Assembly: GCF_028769735.1 (NCBI RefSeq)
Contig: NC_088172.1
Location: 93,820,951-93,884,950 of the forward strand
Origin: Zonotrichia leucophrys gambelii
Lineage: Eukaryota > Chordata > Aves > Passeriformes > Passerellidae
Length of the DNA stretch: 64,000 nt
Direction of reading: 5' to 3'
The translations under genes were made by a program, and so were the position numbers. Below the pieces are notes generated by a model. It had not been told where the DNA came from and searched no databases. It was given only the letters and a program-made list of their open reading frames with translations. This document shows, one piece after another, positions 1 to 13,449 of the stretch (positions within the stretch are counted from its first letter, which is position 1; each line of letters opens with the position of its first letter).

Positions 1-179
1 TTCTTTTAAAACACAGAATGCCACAACCAAGAAACAGTAGTGGTTGGAGTCTTTTGTGTGCTACCCTGTAATGCATTGCACTTAGAGCTGAATATATTTT
101 TCTTTGAGATGCAAATTGACAGGTTACTGTTAAATTAAATGCTTTCTACAATTATACATTTTAAAGAGGAGGTGCAATA

Positions 180-329
180 TGTTTAGATGATGTGAATGAT
201 GCTGTGCTACAGGCTAAGGCAGTGCAGCAGCCACTTACTGACTTTGTTCCTATGCAAATGCTCAGTCTGTATAATAATATTTTGATGTCACTTCAAGTTT
301 ACCAGTTAAAAAAAAAATCAACAAAACAC
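180..329 (+). repeat. 150-bp direct duplication, copy 1
   Basis: This block is identical base for base to 1141-1290, including a run of ten A near its 3' end. It contains an open frame of about 49 codons in the + direction. The sequence just upstream is purine-rich (ending near gaggaggtgcaatatg) and is not a good splice-acceptor context, so this looks like the derived copy. Confidence 0.9.
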
Positions 330-1140
330 CCAAAGAATTAAGCAGTTGTGATGTGTTCCTGTTCCCAGAAGAAAGCTATTTTTGTTACAGTAGGTCACTC
401 TAATCATGCCTAGATACTGTGGGGGCTTTTTCTTTCCTGCCCTTTGATCTTGACCTCTGTCACAGTGTGGCTGCCCTGCCAGTAGATAACAGTATCAATT
501 GATAAGAAGAAGCCTTAGAAAATCTGGTAAATCTCTGCTGAGAATGCACAGATGATTCTCGACCCTTCAGAGAGGAAAACTGCAAAAACTCTGTTCCTGC
601 TGTGTGTGTTTGCTTGAGGATGTTCACCATGCAAATACAAGTTACACATATTTTATACTCCTATATATACTGTCTTTTAATGATCTAAACCCAAATTTCA
701 TGCAACTCTAGCAATCAGCACTACAAAATGTGTATTAAAGTGTATCTTGACAAAGCAGAAGAGGCTGAAAAGTTGAGTTTAACTTTGATAGATTCTCTAA
801 GGCTCATATTTCAGATAAGGCATCGCAGATATGTCTGTATATGCTCTTGGGCACAGATCCCTGCTACCAAAAAAAGAAATCTTGGCTCGGATGTGCTGAT
901 ATTTAAATAAGTTATGCAAAGAGTAGTTGTTTAAGTCCAGCTGGCACTAAGCACTCAGCTGCCTGCTCACCTCCCTGGTGGAATGGGGAGGAGAGGCAAA
1001 ACTCAAAACACAGCACTGCACTGGCTACTGAGAAAAAATAAACTCTGTGCCAGCCAAAATCAGGATGATAGTTTTCTCTAGATTTCTGGAGACTGAATTA
1101 TTCTGCTTTTTTTCAACAAGTTTTTCTACTCTACCTTTCC

Positions 1141-1290
1141 TGTTTAGATGATGTGAATGATGCTGTGCTACAGGCTAAGGCAGTGCAGCAGCCACTTACT
1201 GACTTTGTTCCTATGCAAATGCTCAGTCTGTATAATAATATTTTGATGTCACTTCAAGTTTACCAGTTAAAAAAAAAATCAACAAAACAC
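1141..1290 (+). repeat. 150-bp direct duplication, copy 2, exon-like
   Basis: Identical to 180-329, with 811 bp between the copies. Here the block is preceded by a pyrimidine-rich stretch (about 1100-1140) leading into tgtttag, a good 3' splice-site context, followed by an open frame reading DDVNDAVLQAKAVQQ and on through MQMLSLYNN. No convincing GT donor is seen before the A-run, so a complete exon cannot be claimed. The peptide does not match any part of MSH2, and I do not recognise its family. It could be a cryptic or alternative exon, or a fragment of a retrocopy. Confidence 0.75.
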
Positions 1291-4091
1291 ACATTCATTT
1301 GCAGAATGTTGTGTAGTAACTTGGTCAGGGCCCACTTAGAAATATTGTTAATGTGACACTGAAATAGTTGTTCCCAGGTTTATTGAATGCTGTATCTTAC
1401 TTCTTCATGTGTTACAAAAGCTTTCATTGTTGGTTCTTGACTAAGTACCCAAGGTCATCTGTGTCTGTCAGTTTTGGATCTTAATATCTGAACCAAATTT
1501 AATTTTATGATTGTGTTGTTTTTAAAATTTTGAGGGTTAGAACTCCTGTCTTGTAATTTTCTTATGTCAAACTAAACATTAGAAATCTTAACTTTTGTGT
1601 GACACGTTTGCTTATTACTGTACATCAGAAATCTTCCAGGTTTGGAAGAGACAGTGTTTTCTTTATAAAACCGGGGTGGAGTTGTAGGCAGAAATTGTAA
1701 CTTGGCCTGTTTTGTAGAGTTACTGTCACCTCTGTGCTTTGTGTTGTGATTCTCTGTGGCTGATGTTGGCTGCATGTAGGAAGAGGTGTATTTAAAGGAG
1801 GAGTAATTAAATAAAGTTAAGCCCTTAGTGAAGCTGTAAAGGTCATTATATTCAAGTGCTATGAATTTGAGAGAAGTCCACTGATAACCTCCTGTATCTT
1901 GCCCAGCTGCAAAGACCTTGGCTGCAATTTGTTAAAAGTGCTTTGCTTTAACCTCTGCTAATGGGCACTGAAATGCCATAGAGACCCTTTTCACTTTATT
2001 CTGCTGCATTCTGTCTGAATGCATCTTGCTTTCAAGTACTACTTGGATGAGCTCAATTCTCTGAGATAAAAGCAATGTAATTTACTTGTAAGCTTCATCC
2101 TCCCAAACTTTATGCTTTTCAGAGGGTGTAGGACTGTTCTTTTTTTAATCCCAAGGAACAACTATGATAAGAGAAGCTGTTAGTGAGATGTACTGACAGA
2201 TTTAAATATCTTTTAAAAGATATGCAGTTGCCAAGTTGTTTTCTGAAGACTTTACAGTATATTGTGGTTGCTTTAAGGATTGCAAGCCACAGTTTAGAGC
2301 ATAAGGTGGCTTGAGAGGGAAATACCTGGACTGTTGTTCCTTTACATCTCCTTTGTCATCAAGGGGAGCTCCTGATTGTTTCTCAGCTTGGGGTGTGCCG
2401 TGCTGAAGGACCCCATTTAACACTAATCAGAGCAAAAGTCCTCAAACCATCCATAATTGCCCAAGCTGGACTGATTTTCAGTGTCTATTTTGAAGGAAGC
2501 CTCCTATTTTGCTTATACAGGAGGTGTTTGACTTAACTGTTGTCCCAGTAGTGAAAAATTGGTGTCTGAAAGTTTTACTTTTTCTTTTTTTTCCCACAAG
2601 TTGAGATTGTTGTAACCCTCTGCTAAGGCCTGCAGGTGGTGCAAGTCATCTTTTGGAGATAAAGGAATCCACTTGTTTCAGTAGTTTGTAATCTGCAGTG
2701 TGCTGTTAACCTCTATGGAGAAATGGAACACAGAGTTGAATCAGCAGTCCATGTTAACTATTGATACAGTAACAGCACAAATTAAAGTACATGGTGCACA
2801 TGCTTCAGATAAAATGATGTTTACTGACAGGAGCAGCTCCTGATGAGAGCAGAGAAAACAGAGACTCCTGGTAGCTGCCTGTCTTGTAAGCCTTGGGGTT
2901 CTGCCAGTATCCAGCTGGTTTTCCTTGATTAAAAAAATAATTATCACTCATAAGTATACACAATTCAGCCCTACTTCTCCTGTGTGGTGTGTTCAGAAGG
3001 CAAGTACATGAGGTTCTTGCTCCTTGTCTCACAGTCAGCATATTTGAAATTAAAATGTAGTCGCAGAGGCAACATGTGCAAATACAAGTATTAATTGCAT
3101 AACCAAATTGACTGCAATACAGCTTCAGTATGTCATGTTTATTCTCCAGGTACTGGAGAGTGTGAGGAATGTGGCACAGTGTACAATAGAGCTTGTCCTG
3201 TTATGTCCTGAGAAGAGAGTTCATGCTAAATATATTCAATTTTTTTTCTGTATTTGGGATAAACTCTATCTGACATTTATACACACTATAAATAAAAGAT
3301 TCCAGCTCACCTTTTTAATGCTTTATGTATACTGTGGGTGAACCTCTTATGTGCCTGTGTCCCATGGAGAAGGTGCCGGGGTCTCAGAGGAGTTGAAGGC
3401 TGTACTCAAACATCACTTGCTCTGATCCAAGCCTATTTTGAACTTTCCTCCTGTGTTTCTAAATGTCATACTGCATGGAGGCCACAGTGTAAAAACAAAC
3501 CCTGTCCCTGGCAGAGTCAGCAAGTAATGCATTTGGGAAGCTCAAGGTGAATAAATGGCTAGAAAGGTAAAACTTGCAAGTTTGTAGAACATTTTCATGC
3601 ATCATGATTATTTAAGTAGCAATTTGTTTAAAAAATAAAGAAAACCCGACCATAGCTTGTTGCTTGAGACAAGAAGAAACATAATGCAAGGCCCTGGCTC
3701 TCTTGGAGCACCTTGGGTGAGGCATGGGGCTGGTCAGACTCTGGAACGTGTGCTCAGAGAGGTGAGGGGATCTCTGTCCTTGCTCAGTGTTTGGCTGAAA
3801 TTAGCCTTGTTTTGAGCAAGGGCTGCAACCAGAGGCCTGCAGTTCCAATGGGGGTTTTTCTGCTGCTAAGGTTTCACTGCTGTTGTGTTCTTTGCTGACC
3901 TGCAGCTGTCCCTGCACAGCTTTGCAGACAGGCTTTGTTGCTTTTGTCATTCTCAGGGTTAGGAGCTCTGCAAAGACCTCCAGTGCTTTTCAGGACCTCT
4001 CCAGAGGCACAGAGTGAGCCCAGCTGTGTTAGCACTGTGTGCTGGCTGTGTCCTCACTGAGGGAAGGGAAGATGTGACCAGCTTGGAGGTT

Positions 4092-4477
4092 TGTGATGGT
4101 ATTCACAGGGGTCTTAGGATTGGGGAAGAGACGAGGATCTGGCTCCATGTTCAGAAGGCTGATTTATTATTTTATGATATATATTACATTAAAACTATAC
4201 TAAAAGAATAGAAGAAAAGGTTTCATCTCAGAAGGCTAGCTAAGCTAAGAATAGAAAGGAATGAATAACAAAGGTTTGTGTCTCGGACAGAGAGCCGAGC
4301 CAGCTGGGCTGTGATTGGTCATTAATTACAAACATCCAACATGGGCCAATCACAGATCCACCTGTTGCATCCCACAGCAGCAGATAATCAATGTTTACAT
4401 TTTGCTCCTGAGGCCTCTCACCTTCTCAGGAGGAAAAATCCTAAGGAAAGGATTTTTCATAAAAGATGTCTGCGACA
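4092..4477 (-). mobile_element. Solo LTR, endogenous retrovirus (family 1)
   Basis: A 386-bp LTR bounded by TG...CA termini and flanked by a perfect 6-bp target duplication, gaggtt, at 4086-4091 and 4478-4483. The minus strand is called sense because AATAAA-type signals and the TATA-like AT-rich block then lie near the 3' end. It contains paired attgg/ccaat motifs. The 6-bp duplication fits class II (ERVK-like) integration. No internal retroviral sequence adjoins it, so this is the single LTR left after LTR-LTR recombination. Confidence 0.9.
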
Positions 4478-7400
4478 GAGGTTTGTCTAAATTACCTCTT
4501 CAAAATGCATTTTAGGCTCTGGGAGTGCTCCCAATGCCTCTAGGGGAGCTTCTGAAATACAGATTGGATCTGAGCAGATTTGAAGACAGAAATGTGATTT
4601 CTTATTGTCATGGAGATCATGGTGCAATAAATATTTCCCATGAAAGAAGCTGTCACTCCAGTGATATGAAAATGGTGTTGGCTTCCAGTAAGCCTTGAAA
4701 AATGTCACCTTTGTCATTCCAAAAGTTACCGTCACCAAGTTCCCTAGAGAAAAGTTTGGAGCTTGAAGCTCTCAATGCTTCTTCTTTAACCCTCTTCACC
4801 TATGTTTACTGTTTTCAAAACTATTAATTTACCTCTGTTTTCATTTGGGTTTGCTTGTAAAACTGAGTTTGCCATTGAGTGCTGCTAGAGACATTAAACT
4901 GGAGCTCTGCTAGTAAAGCACACATCACACAGGCCATGACTCCAGGAAGGAATTGCCATCAAAATCCCAGGTTCTCAAAACCTATCCAAAGGCTGAGATT
5001 GTTGTGTTGCAAAAAGACTTATTTTTACTTCTCTTCTCTGAGAAGCTGAAAAAAAGACTCCTTTCATAACACCTTTTGAAAGACAATGTTGGTGTTTGTG
5101 TCCTGCTTGTTTGTATTTTGTTATCCAGATCATTTGTCTGCTAGGTCAGGGATCAGCAATCAGTGTTACAAATCTATAAATTATAGGTGGCATTGAGTGG
5201 TGCAGCACTGAGCAGGTAGTCATAGTATCTCCTCATTGATACTTCCAGCTCACCCACTTCTTCCTGACAAGTCCTCACTTGGTGCAAAATAAATAGAAGG
5301 ATTAAGCTTTTAGTCATTTCTTTTGTGTCTGAGTTTTGAGGCTCAACAGAAATGAAAATTAAACTGAAATTTGATTGAAATGTCAGATTGGTTTTCAGAC
5401 TTGTAAGACACGATGAAACTGCTATTTATTTAGGGAAATGTGAATCTCTAGCTGCCATACTGTTCTTTGGCTCTCATCCTGCCAAAATGAGGTGAAAGGC
5501 ACTTACTGCCATAGTTAAATTGTGCTTAGAATCTGTTTGAGTATTCATTCCTTAAAGTTTCCATCATGCATACAAACCTAATATGCACAAGTGCAAAGCT
5601 CTCAGGTTTGTAACAGTGTCCTTGGTAGTCACTGTTTTGAACACTGGATACAGTAATATGGTTTGTTCTCTGTGACGGAACAGTGACCACATTATTGTTT
5701 CTGCTTTGCTTAGTCCAAGAACATTAGAGAGGTGGCATGTTAGGATACTGCAATGGAAGCTCTTGGCAAGAAAATTTTGTCTTGGCTTGTAATTTAATTT
5801 TCATTTATCATGTGTGAGGATTATAAGAGTCTTTAATGGTTTTGTTGACATACAGCTTTGAGTTTCTTCAGTACAGAATGAATGCAAATGAAGAAATATT
5901 TGTTTTTTGACAGCTAAGAAATAGAACTTGTTTGGTTTGCTCTGAGTTTGCACAAGCTTAAAGAAATGCACAAGTTAGCAGTTTAAAAGGGTATTAAGGT
6001 TGATGGAGTAGTGTAATAAATGTAGCCTCTTAATTTTAATAATGTATGGAAACTTGTAAGGAATAAAGCACAAAAAATAATAATGAAAATACCTTTTCCT
6101 CAGCTGACTCTATTCTTTGAAGATCATGCAGTAATATGCTTTTATCACTGGATCCCAAAATGCCTTATTTAATTAAAAAGCAAGACTGGCAGAAAACCTC
6201 CATGGTTTAAGGCATTAAGCTGGGACACAGCCTCTGCTGCTTTTCCATCTTGGGTGGCTCTGGCAGGTTTTGGGTGGAGCAGTTTCACTCTCTGGGTTAA
6301 TGAAGGTGCTCATGACTGTTTTTGGTGAGTCCTTGCTCCATCCTCTTCATTGTCCTTTGTTACCATATAAGAAATGGAGGTTTATTAGGAGTTCTAAAAG
6401 ATGGGCAGTTGTTTTGTCCGTAAGCCTAAATACTGTGTTGTTCTTGTCTTTATTCAAATTAGCATCTTTTTGCCTTCATGGCCTTGACACTTGCTCACAC
6501 TCTCTGTGCTGTATGTAGGGTTTCTTGGGTCTTCAGGATTTAGTGTGAAAGTTTTTCATTTGTTTTTGACTCTTGTGCACCATGCAGCAGCCTGTGGCCC
6601 TGAGTTGTTTCATGGATGGCTCACACTTAAAATCACTTTAAATCAAAAGGTTCAGTCATCCTTCACTAACTGTGGACTGCCACCTGCTCCCTTGTAATTG
6701 GCACTGGTGTTCCTGTGGCTGACTCCTTCATCTTGTGATGGGGAGTTTATCATGCTTAAACAACCAAAGGTGTCATGTTGGATAGCAGATAATCCAAAAC
6801 ACTCAGCAGTTGCCAAAAGGGGCAATCCATGCCTCCTACTTCCCTTTTTTATTTGTGATCTCTCAGCTAAAGATCAGTTTGATTTGGCTTGTTCACCTGA
6901 TAAAAACTAGTCCATGAGAAAGTGAGGAAAGTTGTCATCCAAAATTAATCCTTTTACCCCTCTGCTGCTGGTCCATGAGCTGCTCATGAGCATCCTTAGT
7001 GCAGGTCAGCAAGTACCAGAAGCCAGGATTTGTTCAGATTTAATAATCTGACTTGAGTTTGCTTTCTGCTGGCACTTTGACTGTTCTAGAGATTATGCCA
7101 GTTGATTTATGTTGAGTCATATTGCCAAACTTGCTGCAGGAGGATAGAATGGATATCTGCTTTTCCTTGGATTGGAATAGTGAATCTGTGAAATGGAGCT
7201 GTGCACTACCATTGTTCAATAAACCTGCTGCTTTCGTGACTAATTAGTTGTGAAGATGCTGTTAGAATACTTTTAGCTCCTACAGAAAACAGACAATGAA
7301 AATTTTATGAAAAAAAAACTATATGCATGGAAATAAACATTGGGAAGACAAAATATACATCTCTGACAAAGATTTCAGGAGGTATTTCTTGCTTTATGAG

Positions 7401-8369
7401 TTATTCTCCTATCACTTTTGTCTGTACAGTTCCTTGAGGGTAAGAGACTGTTTAGTCCAGCAAGGTTGCAATGGGGTTTGAGGTAGGAGAGGATTTGCTG
7501 TATTGAATATTCAAAATTCAACTTTGCTGGTAGATGCCCTTTTTTTTCTTCTATAAACATGAATGTTTAAAAGTTGGGACTTGTTTATCATTCTGTGAAG
7601 TAGTGATTTACTATAAGGTGAGAATTTCCCCTTTGTATGCCAGTTCCTCTTCTGGCTGTTTAATTCATTAGGGATAATAATTTTGTTATTCCTTAACTGT
7701 GAAAGAGGAGGGGAATTAAATCTCTTTAGATTTGTGCTGTTACATAAATCTAGTTTGAGTGGCAGTTCTTGGTAATAATTAAAAAGTGCTTTGTTCTTAT
7801 TTGGCAAATCCAGCTTTTGGGAAGAGAAAGTAATATTTTGGTTTCCTTGTCTATCAGATAGTGACTGGTACTGTGTGTAGCACACCCAGGCTGAGGAGTG
7901 GGAAATAAAAGACACCTGGTTCTGGTTTGAGGTGTGACTGGGGTAATTTGGATGAATAGGTGTATGAATGTTTCTTCAGACTCTAGACAGGAGCAATACT
8001 CCTTGTTTTAAATGCTCTGATATTTTCAGGACTCAAGTTTTGTAGAGTCAGGGCTGGTATGCCATGGGAATGTGGAGCAGTCCCAGCCATGAGATGGTGA
8101 CAGGGAGATGTCCCTGTGTCCCTGCTGCAGGGCATGGGTGGCCTTCAGTCTCACCTGGAGGGAAGCAGTGACAGCCCTGGCAAGCTCTGGTCACCTCCTG
8201 CCTGCAGAAATGCTCCTGCAGGTCCCCTCTGCACCCTGTGAAACACAGCTCACAGCTCTGCAGCTCCTGGCCACGGGCAGGGGCTGGTTAATGGGCACTG
8301 CTTCCAGCACTGCCTTGGGAATGGAGGAAAGATTCCTCTGCTTCCTCTAATTCCTCTACTTCTTCTTCA

Positions 8370-8460
8370 TCTTCTCCTCTCTCTTCTCCTCTCTCTTCTC
8401 CTTCTCTTCTCCTTCTCTTCTCCTCCTTCTTCTTTCTCCTTTCTTCTTCCTTCTTCTTCT
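8370..8460 (+). repeat. Homopyrimidine tract (CT-rich), 91 nt
   Basis: An uninterrupted run of C and T on the + strand, built from tctcct, ttctcc and cttctt units, with slightly interrupted pyrimidine-rich sequence on its left (8337-8369). Such mirror-like tracts can form triplex DNA. It lies deep inside intron 6 and is not near a splice site. Confidence 0.95.
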
Positions 8461-9925
8461 GTCTTCTCATAGGGAATTTCTGTGCCTGCCTCCCAGTCCT
8501 GCACTTGCTCCTCAGTCCTGGCTGGAGCTCTGCTGCTGTGGTGCTGCTTTATTTCGTGTTCCTCAGCATGATGCCAGGCACTCGCTTCCCTCAGGCTCTA
8601 AAAATATTGCTGCAGTCTGCTTCAGGAGCAAAGTCTTAATTGCATCAAGTGGTACTTTGCTGATGGGAATTAAGACCAAATATTTTATTTTTCTGCTGAG
8701 GAATTGTTTTCTTCTTTACTTTGCTTGACCTGCTGAAGTCAGAAAGTTCATAAGCACTTGTGCAAAAATAATGAATTATTGGTAACATCAGAGTTGGATA
8801 AGTATCTTGTGGGGAAAAAAACCCTCAATGTTATTTTAACTGCTTTTCCTGATAATCCTGTCTTATTTTTTATTCTGATCTTATTATCTTGCCTCATAGT
8901 CAAGTTTCAATGCCTCATGCAGTTTTCAATGCTTGATTCCAGTAAAAAATTTTCATGCTTGATTTTTATAAAAAAATTGTGCCTGGTACCCCTGATAGAA
9001 TCCCAGGGCTTTAATTTGCTCTCTAGCCTTTGGCATAGTACTCAAATAGTGTATTCAGAAATTCATGTAGGGTGGTAAAGAGTCTGTTGCTTCCCTGATC
9101 TATATTAATTTTATGTTATATAAATATAACAGATATAGAGGAGTGTGAACTCTGCTTATTTGGAAGACTGCATTTATTTGAATTATAAAATTTTTCTGTA
9201 AATGGACTGTCCTGAAGTTAGAAATATCCATTATTGTTATCATGGTAGGATGGCTTAGGGACTAATTAGGGATACTAGAAAAGGCATGAGACTGATGTTT
9301 GACTGTGTCTTTCTCTTACATTGTTGAATATTACAGGTTTAACAGCAGGGAGCCTGATCTGTGCAGCTTCTTAGTAGCATTCTGTGTACCCAGAGCTCTG
9401 GAAAGTGTGTGCAGTTTGATTTCTGTGGCTCTCCTAGGCTCTAAAGCTGCTCTTCAAACCTTGCACTCCGTATTACAAGGGATTAGACTTCAGCAGGCTG
9501 TGAAAAATAGGATATTCGTGGACTCTCCAAGTTACATTTAAGATTAAGGGACAATAGGAGTGGGTTCTGAGGAGCTGCACTGTCACAGTGGAGTGAAAGT
9601 GCTAAATGCTTTCTGAGGGCTTCAGATCCGTGCCTTCAGGTAGATCCTTGATTTAGTTCATTTAAAGCCTCATGGGAAGAGTATGGAGGTGGGAGAGCAG
9701 TGGGTAGCAGCCCTACCTCACACTTCTGGTGGCAGGGCTGCTTTCTGCACCCAGAAGTGCTGCTGGGACTGGGGCTTGAGGGCATAATTTCCCAGCCACT
9801 CCAGGCCAACATCAGGACACAGCTGGGCTTGTCCACAGGTGGCAGGGCCATCCCAGGGTGAGGTGCTTCAGGGGAGCCAGAGGGGAAGAGCAAACCCAGC
9901 CACAGCAAATGAAGATGCATGTTTG

Positions 9926-10595
9926 TGTCTTGGTTTGGAAAGACAGGAGTCTGCTAAGGAAGGCAGGAGCCTCCCCTGAAATGGAGAATGTAAACCCTCC
10001 CCATCCCTCCAAATTGCTATAAATTTTAAATTAAGGGGGTCTCAGGCAAAAATATGGGAGCAGGAAATAACAGCTCTTTAATAGGGAAGAAAAATTAAAG
10101 GGTAAAATAAACAATGCAGTGCACTAGAACAACACTGACAGTCAGAACCCAACCTTGTGGGTCAGGATGTTGGTAGCAGTCCAGTTGGAAATGTGGCTGC
10201 AGTACTCCTGGGGTTTCACATGTGGCTCTGTTGGAGCAGGGATCCTGTAGAGAAGGGTATATTCTTCCTCTGAAGATCCAGTGGAAGAAGAGGCAGCTGC
10301 TGTTCCTCTGGGGAATCCAGTGGATAAACCGTACTGGTGTTTCAGAATCTCCAGATTATACCCGGGTAGCAATGCTTGGCTCCTCCCTCTGGGTGGAGCA
10401 TCGCCCAATGGGATGCTGTAGTTCTTATCAGCCATGCAGTGACATTCAATGGCCTGTTATGAGCTGATGTCCCTTCCCAAGGGAGGAGTGATTATTGTCA
10501 CTTAGAGAGAGAGAGATAAGGCAAACTGCCCACTTGACAAAAGACAACTGCCATACAGATGGTAATAGAAAACATCTTGCCTTGCAATCTGGAAA
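9926..10595 (-). mobile_element. Solo LTR, endogenous retrovirus (family 3)
   Basis: The left edge tgtcttggtttggaaagac and the following roughly 660 bp resemble an LTR family I associate with songbird genomes. On the minus strand there is an attaaa signal followed by a cagctctttaat-type block (reverse complement near 10070-10090), then a U5-like end closing with aagaca. A 5-bp match gtttg flanks it at 9921-9925 and 10596-10600, but the right edge does not start with TG on the sense strand, so that boundary is uncertain by about 20 bp. No internal retroviral genes adjoin it. Confidence 0.65.
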
Positions 10596-10856
10596 GTTTG
10601 AGGAGGGGCTGCAGCTGGGAGCATCCCCCTCAGTGGCAAGCTGAGGTGGCCAAGCCTCACCTCTCCCAGGTTTTGTTCCTCCACACTTGGTGGCTGGGCT
10701 GTGGACAGAGCAGCTGTACCCCTGAGCCAGCTCCTCTTTGGTCGCTCTGACTTCTTTGTTTCAGCAGAGGGCAAGTTTTGGTACTCTGTTTGGGTCTAGA
10801 ACTGTGAATGGTTGCAAAAGCTTTTAAGGAGCTGCAGAGGTGATCAGAGTCCAAGG

Positions 10857-10887
10857 AATGCTGTCACCTTCCTGGGGTGACAGCATT
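10857..10887. repeat. Perfect inverted repeat, 12-bp arms, 7-base loop
   Basis: aatgctgtcacc at 10857-10868 is the exact reverse complement of ggtgacagcatt at 10876-10887, separated by ttcctgg. It lies in intronic DNA about 260 bp right of the family 3 LTR. Confidence 0.95.
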
Positions 10888-13449
10888 GTCTCTCTAAGAA
10901 CGCAGGCATCTCAGGTGAACTCTGAATGCATCCCCCTGGGGCTCTTTGTTCCTTTGGGTTTGCTCTGTCTGTTCATCTACTGTATGATACAATATCTTCT
11001 TATTTGTTAAAAGCCTGCAATTTCACATCCCTCACATAAAACTGTAATGCACTTCAAATTCTGGATTGAGGAGGAATATACACTGTTCTACTTCTTCACT
11101 GTCATCTTCAAAGTTTTCTTTTGTAAGCAGTTATCTTTTAGTGTAGCTTTTTGGGGGTGTTTAGGTCGTGACAGTGGTTTCAGGGAGAGAAGCTGTGAAG
11201 TAATTTGATAATACAGAAACATTCATAAACAAAACCAGCTTTGTGCTCACATGGCAGGAGCAAACAGTGACAAGGTTTGGGCAGGGGTGGGTGGGAAAGG
11301 TTTTGAGCCATTTAGCATGGAGGGGAGTCCCTGTGAAGGTGCAGGCTGCTCTTTTTTTGGCAGGCAGCAGGGAGAAGTCTTGAATACCTGGGTGTCTTGG
11401 CATTGCCTGGGTTGTTTCTGAATTTATAGACCCTTCTGTGTCCATGCAAATTTGGGAGGGTTGGAGGAGAGTTTGCTCAGGTGAACAGCTTGTGATACTC
11501 AGACAGAAGATTTTGGACCCTGAATTATATTGGATGGCCAAATTGGTACAATTTCATTACATCAGCAGTAAGATTCTGACCCCTTGCTTGGGATATTCTG
11601 TCTCATATGTAAGAAGTGCTGGAGAGGTGTGTGTAAAACCCATCCAGAAAGGAGCATTCTGAGTTCTTGGGGAATCAACCTGGATTCAGATCTAATGTTT
11701 TCAAAGTACTGGGGGACCTGGAGCCTGTTGTGAGCCCCTTCCAAGGCTATTCCTGTGGCTTGGGTGAATGTTGCCATCAGCTGGAGCTGCCAGAAACCAG
11801 AGCAACTTCTGGCTGTGCAAAGGCTCCAGTATGAGCTGAGTGGGGACTGAGATCAGTGATTCTAAGCCTGTGATGTATGACTAAAATAAAATGGCTTTTG
11901 ATGCTATTAGTCTCTCTAAAGCTGCTGGTTCTTTATTCCTCAGGGTTTGTGTTACATTTATTTCTAATTGTTCGCAAAGACTGCTCTAGATTCATAAAAA
12001 AAAAGTCTTTTATGCATAACCAAGCACTTCCAAAAGCATGCGTGGGTTGCTTAGCTATTTTGCATTGTTATTTCTTTGTGCTTGTCTGAGAAATTTTGGA
12101 TGTTATTTTTATAAATGCATGCAACAGCTCTGATTGTCTGAGGCAAAATGCCCTGGGATGGTCAGTGTGATTTTTATGCTTCTGTGTGCTGAATTACTAA
12201 AGTAATTTTTAGTTATCAGGGTTCAGATTTCTGATTTAGGCTCTCATGTGCCAATCTTAGGTGTCTGCTTTAATGCTTCAAGGGCTGTAAAGCATACTGA
12301 AGTTCTTTGGCATGAAAAGAGATTTGTAAATTTAAGGCCTCTACTGCTTACCTGAAGCAGCAAATTGGATTATGGCTGATTTTTGGGAGAGAGATGATTG
12401 TTTAAGGAACGACTTGGTCACCAGCAGAAGTTTATAAAGGGAGCTTAGGGGACAGTGCCTTGCTTATTTCTCATTGGAAAAAAAAATTCTGGTTGGAAAA
12501 AAAGAATTTGAAGTATTTACTACAGCCACTTGCTGTAGTCTGGGCTTCCTGCAGGGTGTTAAAATACTGTGTGCCTTGTGTGAAAAAGAAAACCCAATTA
12601 GAGCAGGTACGGTGGTGGGTAGCATTTTACATGTCTGGGTTAACCATGTCCAGGGAGGATTTTGCTTTGGCTACATTGGGTTAAGAAGAGATCTGAGTTT
12701 GAGAGAAACCTGAGGGAAACAAAATAATGGTATGCGAGGTGTTTTTCTACTTTCCTTTGTATGAGGAAAATATGAAATTAAAATATGAAATTAAACTGAT
12801 ACAGCCGTGCATATTCTGAAACTCGTGGTGAGATGAAAGTCTCAGTGTATTTTGAAGCAGTCCTTAATATGCTGCTTTTGTAAGTGGTATTTCTTGATTA
12901 AAATTCTGCAAAATCAAGTAGAACAGTTGGACAGGAAGGTTGGTCTTAATCTGCAGTGAGAAAAATTCTTTAGCAAACAGAGAATTTATGCTCTTCAGAG
13001 GACAGCTGTTAGATAGTCAGGGGAGTTACTTTAAAGTCTTCTTAAAAGTAAGTCAGCTTCTCCTGTAAGAGAGGGCATTCTTAGTTTATTTCAGTATTAA
13101 CACTTTTCCCCATGTGTTATGTGGAATTCTTAGTACAGTGGTTTTTTTTTCTGAAAACATCTATGAGTAATTGGGATTTAGAGTCACTACCCTGAAGTAA
13201 TAACTAAATATTTATTACTCATTATTAAATATGTATTAGTGGTTACATATGGATCCCAGTTTCAAGAAATGATAGAAAAAAAACCCCAGAGTACTTTTTT
13301 TAAGCAGAAGTCCTTGAGGGAAATGTTTTCTTTCCTGCATGGACAGAGAGGCGCAGAGCTGTCCAGGGTTTTGTAGGATGTTGGTGGAGGAGAGAACAAA
13401 ATTCTAGGTGCTTTATAATTAATCTTCTTGCACACTGGTTACTTGGGTT

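Noticed and set aside
8288..8470. Glu/Arg/Lys-rich minus-strand frame
   Set aside because: It is the translation of the homopyrimidine repeat, not a protein.
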